Below, one piece after another: positions 34,601-55,480 of a stretch of DNA of 64,000 nucleotides. How positions within the stretch are numbered: position 1 is the first letter of the stretch; every line of letters begins with the position of its first letter. Location: the NCBI GenBank assembly GCA_009760855.2, contig WPIO01000004.1, forward strand, positions 9,638,001-9,702,000, in the 5' to 3' direction. The position numbers and the translations under genes are program-made. Origin of the DNA: Cristatella mucedo. Its lineage: Eukaryota > Bryozoa > Phylactolaemata > Cristatellidae. The notes under the pieces are model-generated. The model was not told the DNA's origin and did no database searches. It worked only from the letters and a program-made list of their open reading frames with translations.

Positions 34601-37600
34601 AGCTTAAAAACAATTTGCAACAGGTGAGGCAGCCAGTATTGCAACATCCAAAGGAAATGCAACTGCAGAAAAAACAATTGCCCTCAACAACGCCAAAGCT
34701 CATGGAACTTTTTCATATACTGCTCATCGCTACTTGCTTTGCAATAGCTTGTTAAGCAGGTTACTGCACCCATTCAACGAGATTAGCCCAGGGAAATTTA
34801 CAATGCAATCGGTGGCTGAAGCCATGCCGCTGCACAATACCTGCAGGCAAGATAGTCCAGCTAGGAAGAAAGACCCGATGAAGGTCTGTTCAGGCCATAC
34901 AGCCAAATTCTAGCCTTGCTAGCAAGGTCTTTTTGTGAATGCTAGGATGTTGCAGCACACAGAAGGTTGGGATATTCAACAGCAACTGAGTGCAGATGAC
35001 AACAACATTCAAGGTCATCACCAATCCGGTCAAGCGGTACGACATACTCCTCAGTTTTCATTTACCAAGACATGGCATGCTTTCCGGCTGATAAAGTGCT
35101 ATTTTCCATACTTCAAATGCTATAATGTAGACCCCAGATCAAAAGGTGCCCATCACATGCTCACTATTCACAGCTCACTATTTTATATTATTGCATGCTG
35201 ACCCTGTGCATGTCACCCCTAACCATATTATTCATTTCGTTTGTTTTTCAAGCATGATTTTACTCACCATTCAATTGCATTTCCCTTTGCAGCAAATGTA
35301 AAGCGCCTAGAGAGAGATTAAGTTCTCTGAGGGCGCTTTATCAAGTGAATTATTATTATTATTACTATTCGAAAATGTTAAGTGGCTGGTCTAACTCTGC
35401 TTAGTCGCACTGACTGCTCAGTAGAAAGTGGCAGGCAAAAGGCTGATGTGTCAGACTGCTTGAGGTAGCTCCAAAACATTTTTTGGCAGCTGAATGTGAC
35501 AGCAGTCGTCTTGAACGCCCAGCACAAGAACATAGCAGTCACGATCAAGCAGCTGCTGCAGGCACACACACTCCGTCGGTATGAGCCAATGGACGTTGCA
35601 CTTGACGATCAGCTTTTCAAGACCGAGCACCCACATCCAAACGCTTCTCTACGGGTAAACCTCTACGAGCAAGTTGAGGGGGTAAGTTAGCATGATTGCA
35701 GGCATGCAACTGTGCTCGTACATAAAGGTACTGGTGAAACCGGTTCACATCGCCAGATTCACATAACTACAGTAGATCCAGCTAGCTGCATCGATAAGTC
35801 GGGTGACTGGCCCATCTTTGCAGGAATGCAAGTGCAATCTGCCAAGTTGCATGCCACCACGATTCGTTTTTCGAACGCATGCTTACATGAGGTCCTGTCG
35901 CGTTTTGAAGAAGCCGATGGTGAACTGTGTGCCATTGGTGAAGAGCGACATCACAACAAAGAATGGCTTGCTCAACATCGTTGACCACGTGCTTCTACCC
36001 GTAACGAAGAGTCTCACCTCGAAGCTAGAGGCCGATGCGCAGCTGACGCGCTTTTCAGCCGGTAAGCTGTAAACAGTGTCCGGAGTGATGGCCACATTCG
36101 GCGTGTGGCTGCTTTGCGAATAGCTGCTGAAATTCAAGCTCGCGATTGCCTGCCAGACAATCACCCCCATGCCACCTGCAACATCCGATTGACGATCTTG
36201 CACGCGACAAAACGTGCATAACGTGTATTCCTTTTACAGCACTAAAGAGAGCCTTCGGTGGAGATCTCTCGAGCCTGCTGCCGAGCAGCGAAAGACCGGT
36301 GACGATTTTTGCACCGAACAACGAGGCTATGGATGACTTTGAGCGGCTGACTAACAATAGCATGGGCACTTCTTGCCTTCAGAGTGAGTCCTGGCTAAAA
36401 AAAAGAATGCAATTTCCCCTTAGCCTTCCTCCATGATATGGAACCGGTGAGTCGAGTCTGACAGTTTGTCACTACGTTCTTAGGAGTGCTTCGACAGCAC
36501 TTTGCGGCCAGCCATATTTGCTTAGGAGCCATTGGGCACCGCACAAGAGTTGCTTATGCCACTGGTCGCGAGATCCTTCTAGAACGCCGGAAGCAAACCA
36601 TATCGGTTGCCGGGATGAGTCACATAGTGGAAGGTGACATCTTGGCAACTGATGGTGTAATTCATATCATCGACAAAGTAATCCATGACAATGACAACGG
36701 TATTTGTCCTTGTTGTTTGCTGTGCTTGGATTTACTCTCAAATACGCACCTCTTTGTGACCCGTGCCTCTTCCACCGAGCGCCATTTCTCTTCTCCGGCT
36801 TTTCGAATTAATTCACTCAGCATTGAACATTCTAGCGATTGACTTCGAAAGAAAGATGACAGCGGGAAATCTCCTCGGCTTCCTGAAATTGATGGAGAGA
36901 GTTGGAGTTAACCCCAAGGAAATCTCAAACGTCACGATACTCGTTCCTCCGACCGCCGCATTGCAGGTAATAATAATAATAATGCACTTGATAAAGCGCC
37001 CTCAGAGAACTTAATCTCTCTCTAGGCGCTTTACATTTGCTGCAAAGGGAAACGCAATTGAATGGTGAGTAAAATCATGCTTGATAAACAAAGTGAATAA
37101 CATGGTTAGGGGTGACATGCACAGGGTCAGCATGCAAATGTGGTTAGTGGCAGCATGCACAGTGTCAGCACGCATAAGCACATCAAGGACGAATCACAGG
37201 GACCCACTAAATGCTGTCCTAAATAGGTGTGTTTTGAAGTTCTTTTTAAACGTGGTCAGGTCAGGGGATGTTCTGACGCAGGTCGGGAGGAAGTTCCAGG
37301 CTTTGGAAGCATACGAACTAAACGAACTAAATGCACGGTCTCCAAAGGATTTGAGGTTTGTATGAGGTATTTGTAGACTGTTGGATTCCGAAAAGCGGGT
37401 GGTACGATGCTTAGCCTGATGGGGGAGTATATCTGAGAGATAGGCTGGAGCCAAATAATGAAGGGAACTAAAAGTGAGTGACAAAACCTTGAAGTCAATC
37501 CGTTGCTTGACTGGTAGCCAGTGCAGGTCGGCGAGAAGTGGAGTAATGTGACAACTGTGACGTTCACGGCAGAATGAAAGGTAATGATCGCATGCTGTGT

Positions 37601-38906
37601 ATGCTCTCACGAAACATGGCTGGCAACCTGCTGTCAACACTGGCAGTGAACACTGTAAAAACTGTTATACTATGGCCTAATGCCTGCAGTAATTGATACA
37701 AAGATTAATTGATTACAAAGTCTTGTTGGAACTGCTAATAATGATATGGTCTTCGGTTCGCTAGGTTTCCCTCTCTATGACCTATATTTAAAACATTTAA
37801 GAACGAGCTATAAATGCAACACATTCAAAAGATCGTGAATCATTATTGGCCATTTCTATGCAAAGAATTAAAAGAAATTAAACTGCCTGAATCGATGGCC
37901 ATGGTTGATAGGTGTATGCTCTAGAATGCTGCTAGCCTGGAAAGCTGCCAGAAGCTGCAAGTTGCCCTGTCCACCGACTCGGGAGTCAATGGTGAACCTG
38001 CGCATACGGTATGTACAATCAGCGTCGCATAGAAGATATTGTTGATAGGAAGAAAGTGTACTTTAAGAGCTTGCACTTATCATTCAGCTTCATAATTTTG
38101 TAAAAGAATACCACGTGGTAGTGGCTACTTAGCTGCAAGCTGTTACAGAAATCTTTCTTCTGTAAAAGAAAGAATGTAAAAAAAGAAGAGAAATACGCTC
38201 CAACTGTACTGTCTGCCACAGCTACAATAGAATTTCAGCAGAGCTTCTTGACAGTGGAAATTATTCTTCCAAAATTTTAAGCTGTATGTGCTTGCATTGA
38301 GCTAACGGTAGCCAACAAACTTGATCAAATACAACATTGAGAAAGTGACAAGCATATCTGAGTCAGGAGGGCAGTCGAGAAAGTGAGTAGCATGAAAGTA
38401 GCTGGTCGGAACGTGTGGAAAGGATATGCCGTGGTAGGCAGCAGGAGAGTAGGTGTCGTTGCATAAGAAGTGTGGAATTGAGTTCCACAGCATAGGAAGT
38501 TCCACAGCATGCAGAAGTTCCAGAGCAGTTCCACGGATGCAGAACAACAGATTCTCTCCCAACGGTCTTTAAGCAGAGGAATGGAACAACTAATATTTTG
38601 TCCATAGAGGACTTGAGGGCACGATGAGGCTGAAACTGATGCAACCGTTCAGCTAGGCATGAAGGAGACTTAATGGCACTTAAAATGAAGCTAAAAGCCT
38701 ACCTTCTTCTTACAGTATTTGCTCCACCTGTGTGAATCGTCCTTGATGAGTTTGCTGCACGTATGCATGGAATCACTAATAATTGAAATGCTTCTTTTTC
38801 AGCATATCTAAAGTGTACAGAACGACATTTAGTTATCTTGGGGTGCTATGCAATGTTTAGCTACTATTACCATTATTATTATTATTTTTATGGCCAGTAC
38901 AAGTAC

Positions 38907-38956
<50 letters not shown>

Positions 38957-41089
38957 CTTCACGGCACGTTGGCAATGTATGATGCAATCGATCGCCTGAT
39001 AAGTTGGTGCTACATTGCCAATCAAATTCCTCTTGACCACCGACCCCGATACTTTACAGCAGATCGTTGAGAGAAAATCAGACATCGACGAGGCATCGCT
39101 CGTTAACTATCACATGGTTCCGGGCCTGCTCACCTGCAAGGCATTCAGAGGAGGCTCGACTCAAACGACGCTCGGCGTGCCGCTGGTCCTGCAAACGTAT
39201 GGCCTGGTACGAAATGACGCAGAACGATTCGCAGATCACGTGGTCCCGATAGCTGCCATTGCTGCTCCTGGCGCTGCCTGTCCCTGCCCGCTCGAGTTCT
39301 CTTGCCACACCGTAATGCACTTTGTCGGTGCACAGCGGTTCCCTCGAACGCTGAGCACGGCATAACGAGAGCTGCCTTTCAGTTTCCGTTCCTAGGGAAC
39401 GTGCACACGGCCAACTGTGTCAGGGTAGTCAAAAAGAATACACTGACATGCAACGGGATCATTCACGAGCTGGAAAAGGTGGGAGTGCACGACAGCAGCA
39501 GCTCTGGCGGGTGTGCAGCCACCGTCCTGGTGCTCGTCGCCGTGGTGTGCAGCTCAATGGTCGAGACTTTCGTCTACTTTCTGTCACTGCCGATTTGCAG
39601 GTGCTGGAGCCACCGAGCAAAACGGTATACCAGACCATCCGCTCGACGGCCGGCCTCGAGCGGTTCGCCACGCTCCTTGAGCAGACGACTTATAACAGGA
39701 AGCTGGACGTGCTGGCAGACGACACGTTCACAGTGTACGCGCCCAATAATGCAGCGATGCGCTACGTCGAAGCCACGACCGAGGTCGAGAAAGAGACATT
39801 CGTAGAGCGGCACGTTGCTCGCGGTAAGCATCGCACGCAAGTGCGCCACACCCCTCGGCTTCGGTGTGGCATGCTCCTTGGGCAGGATGGAGCTCCTTGC
39901 TTCCTTCCTTGGGCTGGAAGGAGCCGCCTGCCGCTTACTTGCTTTGGGCACGGAGGCAGGGGCTGCTTGAGAGTGTGTGAGAGAGAGGCCATCGCTAGCC
40001 ATTCGAAGAGGCCATCCTGCTCGTCAACTTTTTTAAATTTGAAGCCGCACAGCTGGGGAGGGGGAAAGTCTATGAGAGTGAGTCGTGCTAAGCTAGAGGC
40101 GTTCGACATTCTAAGCCGTACAAGAAGCTGTGCAGCTGTACTGCCTTACTGCACTGCAAAGTCAGCAAAGCCATGATGTCTGGATGGATGAATGGATCGA
40201 ATGCCTGATTGAAGTAGGGGCTCAGGGTCCTGTAAGTTCCAAGAGCAATTCTAAAAGCAAGAACATCAAGGACCTGCTAGTAGCAAGTTAGACAAGTCCA
40301 CACGGGATATCACGAATGCCCAGACCAGCTTGGCTGTAATATTCCCATCTAGGCAAACCCGAATTTTCCCAATGCTACGTTGATGAATGTAGGCAGATTT
40401 CACTGCATGAGCTGCTGTGGTCAACTAGTTAAATGTCATCTTAGAGCAGAACACCCGGATTCTGTGCAGAGGCAACCGTAGATTTGCTGGCCAAGCCAAT
40501 TTGGAGGGTCGGGCTTTCCCATCTCTGAGTGACACTAGGTTTGCCAATCGCTAGGAAGTTGGCTTTACACTACGCGGAAAGGCCAAAGTTTTACGAGCAC
40601 ATGCAGCTATCCAGCAATCTCGGCCAGCATCCATTTTTGGTGCATAATGTTTTTGCTAGTCACACGATAGCCGTCAAATGCAGCGTCGGCAGTGGCAGAC
40701 AGACAACCTGCTCAGGGCCACTTCGGTGCCGATGTCCACGAATCATCCGGATTCTGCGAACACTATTTTAGCAGATGCTACCTGGTCGATGTGGCAACTC
40801 AGGAGCTGTCTTTGCAGGTTACAAGTGCTGTGCGGGAGTGCCGGAGGTGTTCTCAACTTATGTCGACATGATTGGTTCCCATAGAATTTGGCTGACAAAG
40901 GAGATGCCGTCCGGCAGCATAGCGATCAAAGGCAGCGCCCAAGTCGCTCAGTGCGACTTGGTGAGCACGAACGGCGTCGTTCACGTCATCGACCAGGCTC
41001 TTGGGCCTCGTTCACGACTATTAGGAGCAGGTCGCTTCGCACTACCTGTCCCGCTGTTTCCTGTGTCGAGGGGTTTCGAGCAGCCGTAG
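25602..41089 (+). CDS. secreted four-FAS1-domain matrix-type protein (TGFBI/periostin-like)
   Basis: Spliced gene reconstructed from twelve exons: 25602-25699, 27548-28053 (or 28084), 33254-33414, 35490-35681, 35911-36061, 36240-36383, 36484-36699, 36836-36966, 39060-39206, 39383-39478, 39601-39823, 40818-41089. All junctions are GT-AG; phases agree throughout if exon 2 uses the donor at 28054, giving about 778 residues. The stronger donor at 28085 would need one further exon of 3n+2 bases that I cannot find. The product has a signal peptide, an Asp/Asn-rich stretch and four FAS1 domains, the domain number of TGFBI and periostin, which are extracellular adhesion proteins. No EMI domain or RGD was seen. 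Matrix or calcium binding is inferred. The C-terminus after the last FAS1 domain is short (~20 residues) and the final exon boundary is less certain. Confidence 0.82.
27548..28084 (+). CDS. FAS1 gene exon 2: acidic and Ser/Gly-rich linker
   Basis: Acceptor gtgttccag| then GCTCACCGAAAG in frame with exon 1. After a basic/acidic start (AHRKERYYDDKSKES) there is an uninterrupted run of Asp/Asn at about residues 61-78 coded by GAC/AAC triplets, then a basic stretch, a Trp-containing segment (RWQYGLPAWLADLLDEK) and a Ser/Gly-rich part. It occupies the place where TGFBI and periostin carry an EMI domain, but has no cysteines to form one. Two donors are possible: 28085 (GGG|GTGAGT, strong) and 28054 (CGA|GTAATC, weaker but phase-compatible with the next exon). 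Confidence 0.72.
28515..28603 (+). mobile_element. LINE-A 3' end (plus) in FAS1-gene intron 2
   Basis: ccctttgcagcaaatgtaaa, intact hairpin (gcgcctagaaagagattgag ... gggcgctttatcaagtg) and (ATT)n tail. Confidence 0.88.
30572..30700 (-). mobile_element. diverged LINE-A 3' end (minus) in intron 2
   Basis: taataataatgatacatttt, then a changed hairpin (cccctcagcaaatctaatct ... tatgcacattac) and gaaagcatgatcgaatggtt. Confidence 0.7.
30920..31072 (+). mobile_element. diverged SINE-2 copy (plus) in intron 2
   Basis: B box-like tgggtttgagtcctg, body (gtgcaagcagtggtgatggc) and tail (gaggctgttgaatcacctga). Confidence 0.75.
32110..32320 (-). mobile_element. SINE-2 copy (minus), interrupted
   Basis: Tail reverse complement (ggctgcttcagtagcctcat) and body (gccttagcggccatcgccca) are separated by about 80 bases of other sequence, then a head remnant near 32310. 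Confidence 0.5.
33254..36061 (+). CDS. FAS1 gene exons 3-5: FAS1 domain 1
   Basis: Exons 33254-33414, 35490-35681 and 35911-36061, joined in phases 0 and 0. Domain 1 starts NLTDAMRKQGAATFASIL, carries the H1 motif TLFAPTDHALEQYF, an H2-like LLQAHTL, and ends SDITTKNGLLNIVDHVLLP, the usual last strand of a FAS1 domain. Exon 5 also begins domain 2 (LEADAQLTRFSA). A plus-strand LINE-A 3' end sits in the intron before exon 4. Confidence 0.85.
34108..34465 (+). mobile_element. LINE-A 3' part (plus) in FAS1-gene intron 3
   Basis: Degraded coding end of the element (agcctggaactcactaccaa, equivalent to KAWNSLP), 3' UTR, a hairpin with a slightly expanded GA arm (gtgcctagagagagagaaag) and (ATT)n tail. 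Confidence 0.8.
35187..35368 (+). mobile_element. LINE-A 3' end (plus) in FAS1-gene intron 3
   Basis: Well-preserved 3' UTR (gcatgctgaccctgtgcatg) to hairpin and (ATT)n tail. Ends about 120 bases before exon 4 and supplies part of the intron's 3' end region. Confidence 0.9.
36062..36699 (+). CDS. FAS1 gene exons 6-7: FAS1 domain 2
   Basis: Coding exons 36240-36383 and 36484-36699, entered in phase 1 and left in phase 1. H1 motif is TIFAPNNEAMDDFERL; exon 7 supplies LRQHFAASHI in the H2 position, and EGDILATDGVIHIIDKVI as the terminal strand. The intron between exons 6 and 7 is only 100 bases. Confidence 0.87.
36836..39478 (+). CDS. FAS1 gene exons 8-10: FAS1 domain 3
   Basis: Exons 36836-36966, 39060-39206 and 39383-39478, all phase-consistent. 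The H1 region is divergent (VTILVPPTAAL, with V in place of the usual F-A), H2 is LVNYHMVPGLLTCKAF, and the end is NTLTCNGIIHELEKVL, the last two residues coming from exon 11. The 39383 acceptor (cctttcag|TTTCCG) keeps phase 0; the AG at 39395 does not. The first intron of this block starts directly at a LINE-A insertion. Confidence 0.82.
36969..37572 (-). mobile_element. LINE-A 5'-truncated copy abutting the exon 8 splice donor
   Basis: Minus-strand element with (ATT)n tail, hairpin, 3' UTR and a C-terminal coding remnant (ITPLLADLHWLPVKQRIDFK, NLKSFGDRAFSS, KAWNFLP) closely matching the copy at 57.7-58.5 kb. Homology to that copy stops near 37572. Its tail begins at the +3 position of the exon 8 donor. 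The string aggtaat occurs at both flanks (36965-36971 and 37579-37585) and may be the target-site duplication. Confidence 0.9.
38300..38684 (-). pseudogene. LINE-B fragment (minus) in FAS1-gene intron 8
   Basis: Minus strand reads HQFQPHRALKSSMDKI and KTVGRESVVLHPWNCS-type text, the LINE-B C-terminal region with frame breaks. Confidence 0.75.
38685..38890 (+). mobile_element. diverged LINE-A 3' end (plus) in intron 8
   Basis: aatgaagctaaaagcctacc and atcgtccttgatgagtttgc match the LINE-A coding end and 3' UTR, then a degraded hairpin and (ATT)n tail. Confidence 0.6.
38909..38957. repeat. (GT)n-(CG)n microsatellite
   Basis: About 20 GT units ending in cgcgcgcg, about 100 bases before exon 9. 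Confidence 0.97.
39601..41089 (+). CDS. FAS1 gene exons 11-12: FAS1 domain 4 and C-terminus
   Basis: Exons 39601-39823 and 40818-41089. Domain 4 begins KTVYQTIRSTAGLERFATLL, has H1 TVYAPNNAAMRYVE, H2 FVERHVARGYK spanning the junction, and QCDLVSTNGVVHVIDQAL at the end. About 20 residues follow before a TAG at 41087. No later splice donor of quality is seen, so I treat this as the last exon. No RGD motif or membrane anchor is present. Confidence 0.8.
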
Positions 41090-41467
41090 TAGTAAAGACA
41101 GAGAGCTCGGCTTGGCCGTAAGCCTCTGCCTATACTTCCGGTGGCGTCCATGGCACACAGGCATTGCCCAATATTGCTGCTCATGCGGCAGAGGTGGCGT
41201 TCGCACGTAAACTCGCCCTGCTTCAGTGATTCATCTGAATTATTTTTATTATTAATACATATTGGTACCTGTAGCAGTAAGGGCAGTCTGCAGACAACGA
41301 TTCGGTGCAAGCTGGAACCAGCCGAACCAGCTACAAGCGGCTTGTGAAATGGAAAAGCCTGCCAAAAGCAGCAGAGCAAGGCGATGGCCGACATCAACCT
41401 CAAGCTTACCTCTCTCTACCGCCGACCCATCTCTCCCACACTCGCTCAGACACTACGCTACTAAGAA

Positions 41468-42165
41468 AATAATAATAATGACAACACATTTGCATACCAC
41501 CATAAGAGAGGTACATCTCATTCTAGGCACTTTACATATCTCTTAAAAGGAAGCATATCGATTGGCTAGCAATAACATCCACAGTGTCAGCATTCCTAAG
41601 TACACAGAAGGGAGAATGCACATCGACGTAGCAGATGCTGTGAGGAACAAGTGGGGTTCTAGCATTTTTAAATTCAATATATAAATAAAGTCAGTCGATG
41701 TCGAGACGTCAGTCGCAGTGAGCTCCAAGCATTGGGGAGTATGTGAGCTGAAGGTAAGGTCTTCAAAGAAGGTACGGTCTTCAAAGGTATGGAGTGTGGT
41801 TAGTAGACCAGCCAAACGACATGAGTCAGATGAGCATTTGGGACGATGCTAAGCCCGAAAAGGAACGCCATTCGATAAGTAGGCTGGAGCAAGGGAATAA
41901 AGAGAACTTAAGTGAGTGGCAAAACCTATACAAAAAACCTAAACCTAAACCTTTAAGCCGACACTCTGCTTGATGGGAAGACAGTGCAAATTGGCTAAAG
42001 TTTGCTGTCCACCTAGCACAAATTTACTCAATACATTCTGCAATGGATTAACGAGAGATCGCCGAGCTAAAAGATAGGGGATTGCAGAACAGGCATAGCT
42101 ATGTGTCATCTGCATAAAAATGAAGCTTCGCCTGAAGATCGGCTGTTGACACCTGTGCTATACAA
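41468..42165 (-). pseudogene. degraded LINE-A copy (minus) between the convergent genes
   Basis: AAT-type tail, altered hairpin (ccaccataagagaggtacat ... taggcactttac), 3' UTR words (acagtgtcagcattcctaag) and coding-end words, then a region matching reverse transcriptase (tgtgtcatctgcataaaaat). Several short indels; a CCTAAA triplet repeat at about 41938-41961. Confidence 0.6.
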
Positions 42166-42956
42166 TTTCTTACTGGGATAGAACCTAAGCCGGTAGACTA
42201 GGGGTATATCTGTGATATGCAGTGTTCGATGCTGCCTTTCCCTCGATCCCGGTCACCTAACATCTATCCACACCACAAACAGTTTTGACCAGCCATCACA
42301 AAGAGTGATGCTTTCACGTTTTTCTCTATTTAGAAAAAAACATAAAAATCAGCTTAGCTACGCCCACTAGCTCAACTAACAGGCCAAGAACCGGTGGGAA
42401 TAAGGCTTTTGAGCTAGGACGGCATGTGGCAGGTCAGGGGGGTTAGCCAAAGCAAGGGGCTTCGCACACATTAGATATCGAGCTGATCACTTAATGCTTT
42501 GCCAAAATCTGAGGATCATAATAACATCTGGCAAGGAATGCACGAATGCGGATCGACTTCCAGGGTAGACGGCCAAGAGAAAAACTACCGGTTGGTGCAC
42601 GATTTTAGCTCACGGGATTGTTCGACTGCCGGCAGCTGTGCGCGCCATAAAGTGTGTACCAAGCAGGGACCACTAGTGCCTGCAATTTCAGACCGTGCAC
42701 AAACGCAACCCTAAATTGGGCCCCCAGCAGTGAACTGCAGCAGCCGAGTGGAGAGCCAACAGCCACGAGCGATCACACTCCGATGAGTGAATGGCGAGTT
42801 AGACTTAGAGCTTAAGCTGATAGCTTTCGTCGCAGCACTTGGCCACAGCAGCAGCAGCAGCGCCAGCCCAGTGTCTGCCCCAAGCGGCAACGCTGTCCTC
42901 ACAGACCGGCACTGACGCAACGGTACAACGGAAATAATCCAGGAAAGTCAACGGCT

Positions 42957-42962
42957 TTTATT
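42957..42962 (-). terminator. poly(A) signal AATAAA for NAT9
   Basis: Plus-strand TTTATT, i.e. AATAAA on the minus strand, 280 bases after the NAT9 stop codon. Confidence 0.6.
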
Positions 42963-43241
42963 GTGCAACTTAGTGTGTAGCAGCATCCATCGGACTGAAT
43001 GCACTAAAAGTACACCACCGCTGTGGCAGGTTTGAAGCAGGCATTTACACACTGTGACAGAATCACGTGCTCACAGCTGCACTCGGCTCTGCTTTCAACA
43101 TTTTGACAGACTGGGTATGCAGCCGAAGCAAGGACTCGTTATCGCCAGCCACAGCGAAACGAAGTGTTGCCTCCTTAAACACGTGGCACCGGCCTACCTG
43201 GAACGCACAACGGAAGACTGCCGTCAGCTTTGCCTTCGACG

Positions 43242-53408
<10,167 letters not shown>

Positions 53409-54154
53409 CTGTAAAAATATAAAATAAAAGGCTGGGGGCAGGGCAGCACGTGAGTGCACTGGCAGCATGCACTTCCGGAGCATTAGCTAGCTGCAGCTAT
53501 CGTCAGTCGTCGAGAAATTTGACCTCGGCCACTAATGCCAGCCACTACGCCACCCAGCCTCGAAGCTAAGCAGCTGCAGCTGGGGCCACAGTTGCACCTT
53601 CGTGGCTCAGCTGTGGCCACTCGTGCCTGGGACAGTGCCTGGAACAGTGCTCATGCTGATTGGCCAGCAGTTCCACCACTACCCTAGAGTTTTGGCATAC
53701 CAACTCTTAGAGGCTGCCTTCGGCACAGTGTTTGCCAGCAACCAAGCTGCTGCAGCTATGGATGCACACACAGCAGCAGCACAGGGGTGGGGTGAGTGGG
53801 GGGTAGAGGAATGACCACCAAGGCCGCAGGGTGGGTCATACTGCTGAGAACCTGAGCTGACCTCCAACCTGAAGAGAGTCTGCTGTTTTCGAGGCACTTT
53901 AACGATCCGGTGCTCTCTATTTTCTGTGCAATTATGTCCTTGCTTGCTTCTACCTACCGTGTGTACGTGCACGTGTACGTGCATGTGTACGTGCATGTGT
54001 ACGCGTGTGCTCGCCCATGAGCATGCCTGGGCACGGCTCTACCTCGTCTCTCTCTTTTGCTGTGATGATGAAGAGAGTCATTAATTGTCAATAGTCACGT
54101 CAGCTAGCTACCTCAATACCAGAAAGCTGCAAAGTTACATTTAATGATAATATG
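53409..54154. other. upstream of the first seen NAT9 exon; nothing recognised
   Basis: Expected to be a NAT9 intron. Contains a GT/ACGTGC-type simple repeat at 53960-54000. A NAT9 N-terminal exon (an LVPY-type motif) was looked for by eye to 61.7 kb on the minus strand and not seen. Confidence 0.4.
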
Positions 54155-54470
54155 AACCTGAATAATAATATTAATAAGACATTTCCATAGCACCCTAGGA
54201 GAACCAAATCTTTTAAGGCACTAGATATGCTGGAAAAAGGAGCACATAAATTGGTAATTAATAGCATGCTTATTGCCAGCATGCATAAGCAAATAAAGGA
54301 CAGTTCATACGGACAGAGCATATGCTGTGAAGAACAGGAGGGTTATAGAGCTTGTTTAATATGTCCCCAAGCCAGGGGCTGAAGTCAGTCGGGAGTGAGT
54401 TCCAGGCTTTGGGAGCATACGAACTCAAGACATGGTCTCCAAAGGATTTGTGGTCGGTTTTACGCAGAGC

Positions 54471-54475
<5 letters not shown>
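54155..54475 (-). mobile_element. LINE-A copy (minus)
   Basis: AAT tail, degraded hairpin, 3' UTR, then ggagtgagttccaggctttg and atacgaactcaagacatggt, running into a (CT)n tract at 54471-54553. Confidence 0.8.
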
Positions 54476-54532
<57 letters not shown>

Positions 54533-54553
54533 CTTTCTCGCTCGCTCTTTCAC
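54471..54553. repeat. (CT)n microsatellite
   Basis: Long CT tract ending with cgctctttctcgctcg, between a LINE-A copy and a SINE-2 copy. Confidence 0.95.
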
Positions 54554-54564
54554 AGTGAGCCGTC

Positions 54565-54730
54565 ATGTCACACTAGCTAAGGAGGTTGCTTTTCACGACC
54601 TCGGTCCCGAGGTCGTAGGATCGAATCCTGCTGTGCGCGATCCTTTATTGCCACTGCAAGCAGTGGTGATGGCTGTAAAGGCTCCTCCGTCACTAAACAA
54701 ATGGGGCTGTTAGCTCATCTAGTATTATTA
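54565..54730 (+). mobile_element. SINE-2 copy (plus)
   Basis: cacactagctaaggaggttg head, B box-like aggatcgaatcctgctg, body (ctgcaagcagtggtgatggc) and tail (atggggctgttagctcatct). Confidence 0.8.
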
Positions 54731-54748
54731 TTAACCTAAAGGTGAGAG

Positions 54749-54803
54749 ATATATATATATATATATATACATACATGTGTGTGTAAAAGTATATGTAAAA
54801 GTG

Positions 54804-54856
<53 letters not shown>

Positions 54857-54858
54857 TC
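54749..54858. repeat. (TA)n microsatellite, two blocks
   Basis: Two TA runs separated by catgtgtgtgtaaaagtatatg. Confidence 0.95.
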
Positions 54859-54949
54859 TAGGCTCGACCCCACAACCTTGGACAACAAATGTAATGATCT
54901 TGACCTCGGTCGTCAAAGGCAAGCACCTTAACAACTGGCCAAACCAAAC

Positions 54950-55330
54950 AGGCTTGAAGTCGGTATGTTGCTTGATAGAACGGAAGTACAGGCCGGTTCC
55001 AAGAGCTGTAGCGTGGCAATTGCAAAGCTCACAACAGGCAAGCCTAGCTGCAGAGTTTTGCACCAATTGTAAGTGTCTTATTGCACAGGCCAATAGGCAT
55101 GCGAGTGGTGAGACATAGAAGTCAAGATGGAATGCCACAAATTCATGGACCCGCTTGGCTGCAGTATCCTTGTCAAAGAAGGCCAAATTTGTGCTATGGT
55201 ATGCAGCTGGAAGTAGGCATACTTGACTGTGAAGCTGGTGTAGTCGTCTAGTGAAAGGCCGCTTGGGAACAGAAGCCCAGTCTTTGTACAATTCAAACCA
55301 CATGAATATGAGTTAGTGCTATTAGACACC
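54950..55330 (-). pseudogene. LINE-A coding fragment (minus)
   Basis: Minus frames hold LSLDDYTSFTVKYAYFQLHT, ACAIRHLQLVQNSAARLACC and a degraded YFRSIKQHTDFK, the region before and into the HWLPV block. Confidence 0.8.
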
Positions 55331-55365
55331 TACATACAGTAACAAGGTTTACCAACTTCCAGTGA

Positions 55366-55480
55366 TATAGATAATAATAATAACAATAGGTACTTGTATA
55401 TAGCCCTAAGAGAACTTACATCTCTATACAGGTGCTTTACAACTTGCCGAAAGAAATGCAATAACCAAGAGCTAATGACA
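55366..55480 (-). mobile_element. diverged LINE-A 3' end (minus)
   Basis: aataataataacaataggta, changed hairpin (gccctaagagaacttacatc ... aggtgctttacaa) and gaaagaaatgcaataaccaa. Confidence 0.65.

Noticed and set aside
39395-39396. Alternative acceptor for FAS1-gene exon 10 (cctag|GGAAC)
   Set aside because: It would break the reading phase from exon 9; the AG at 39381-39382 keeps phase 0 and has a better pyrimidine tract.
41936-41961. Telomere-like repeat (CCTAAA)n
   Set aside because: Only about three units and not the TTAGGG motif usual in animals; it lies inside a degraded LINE-A copy.
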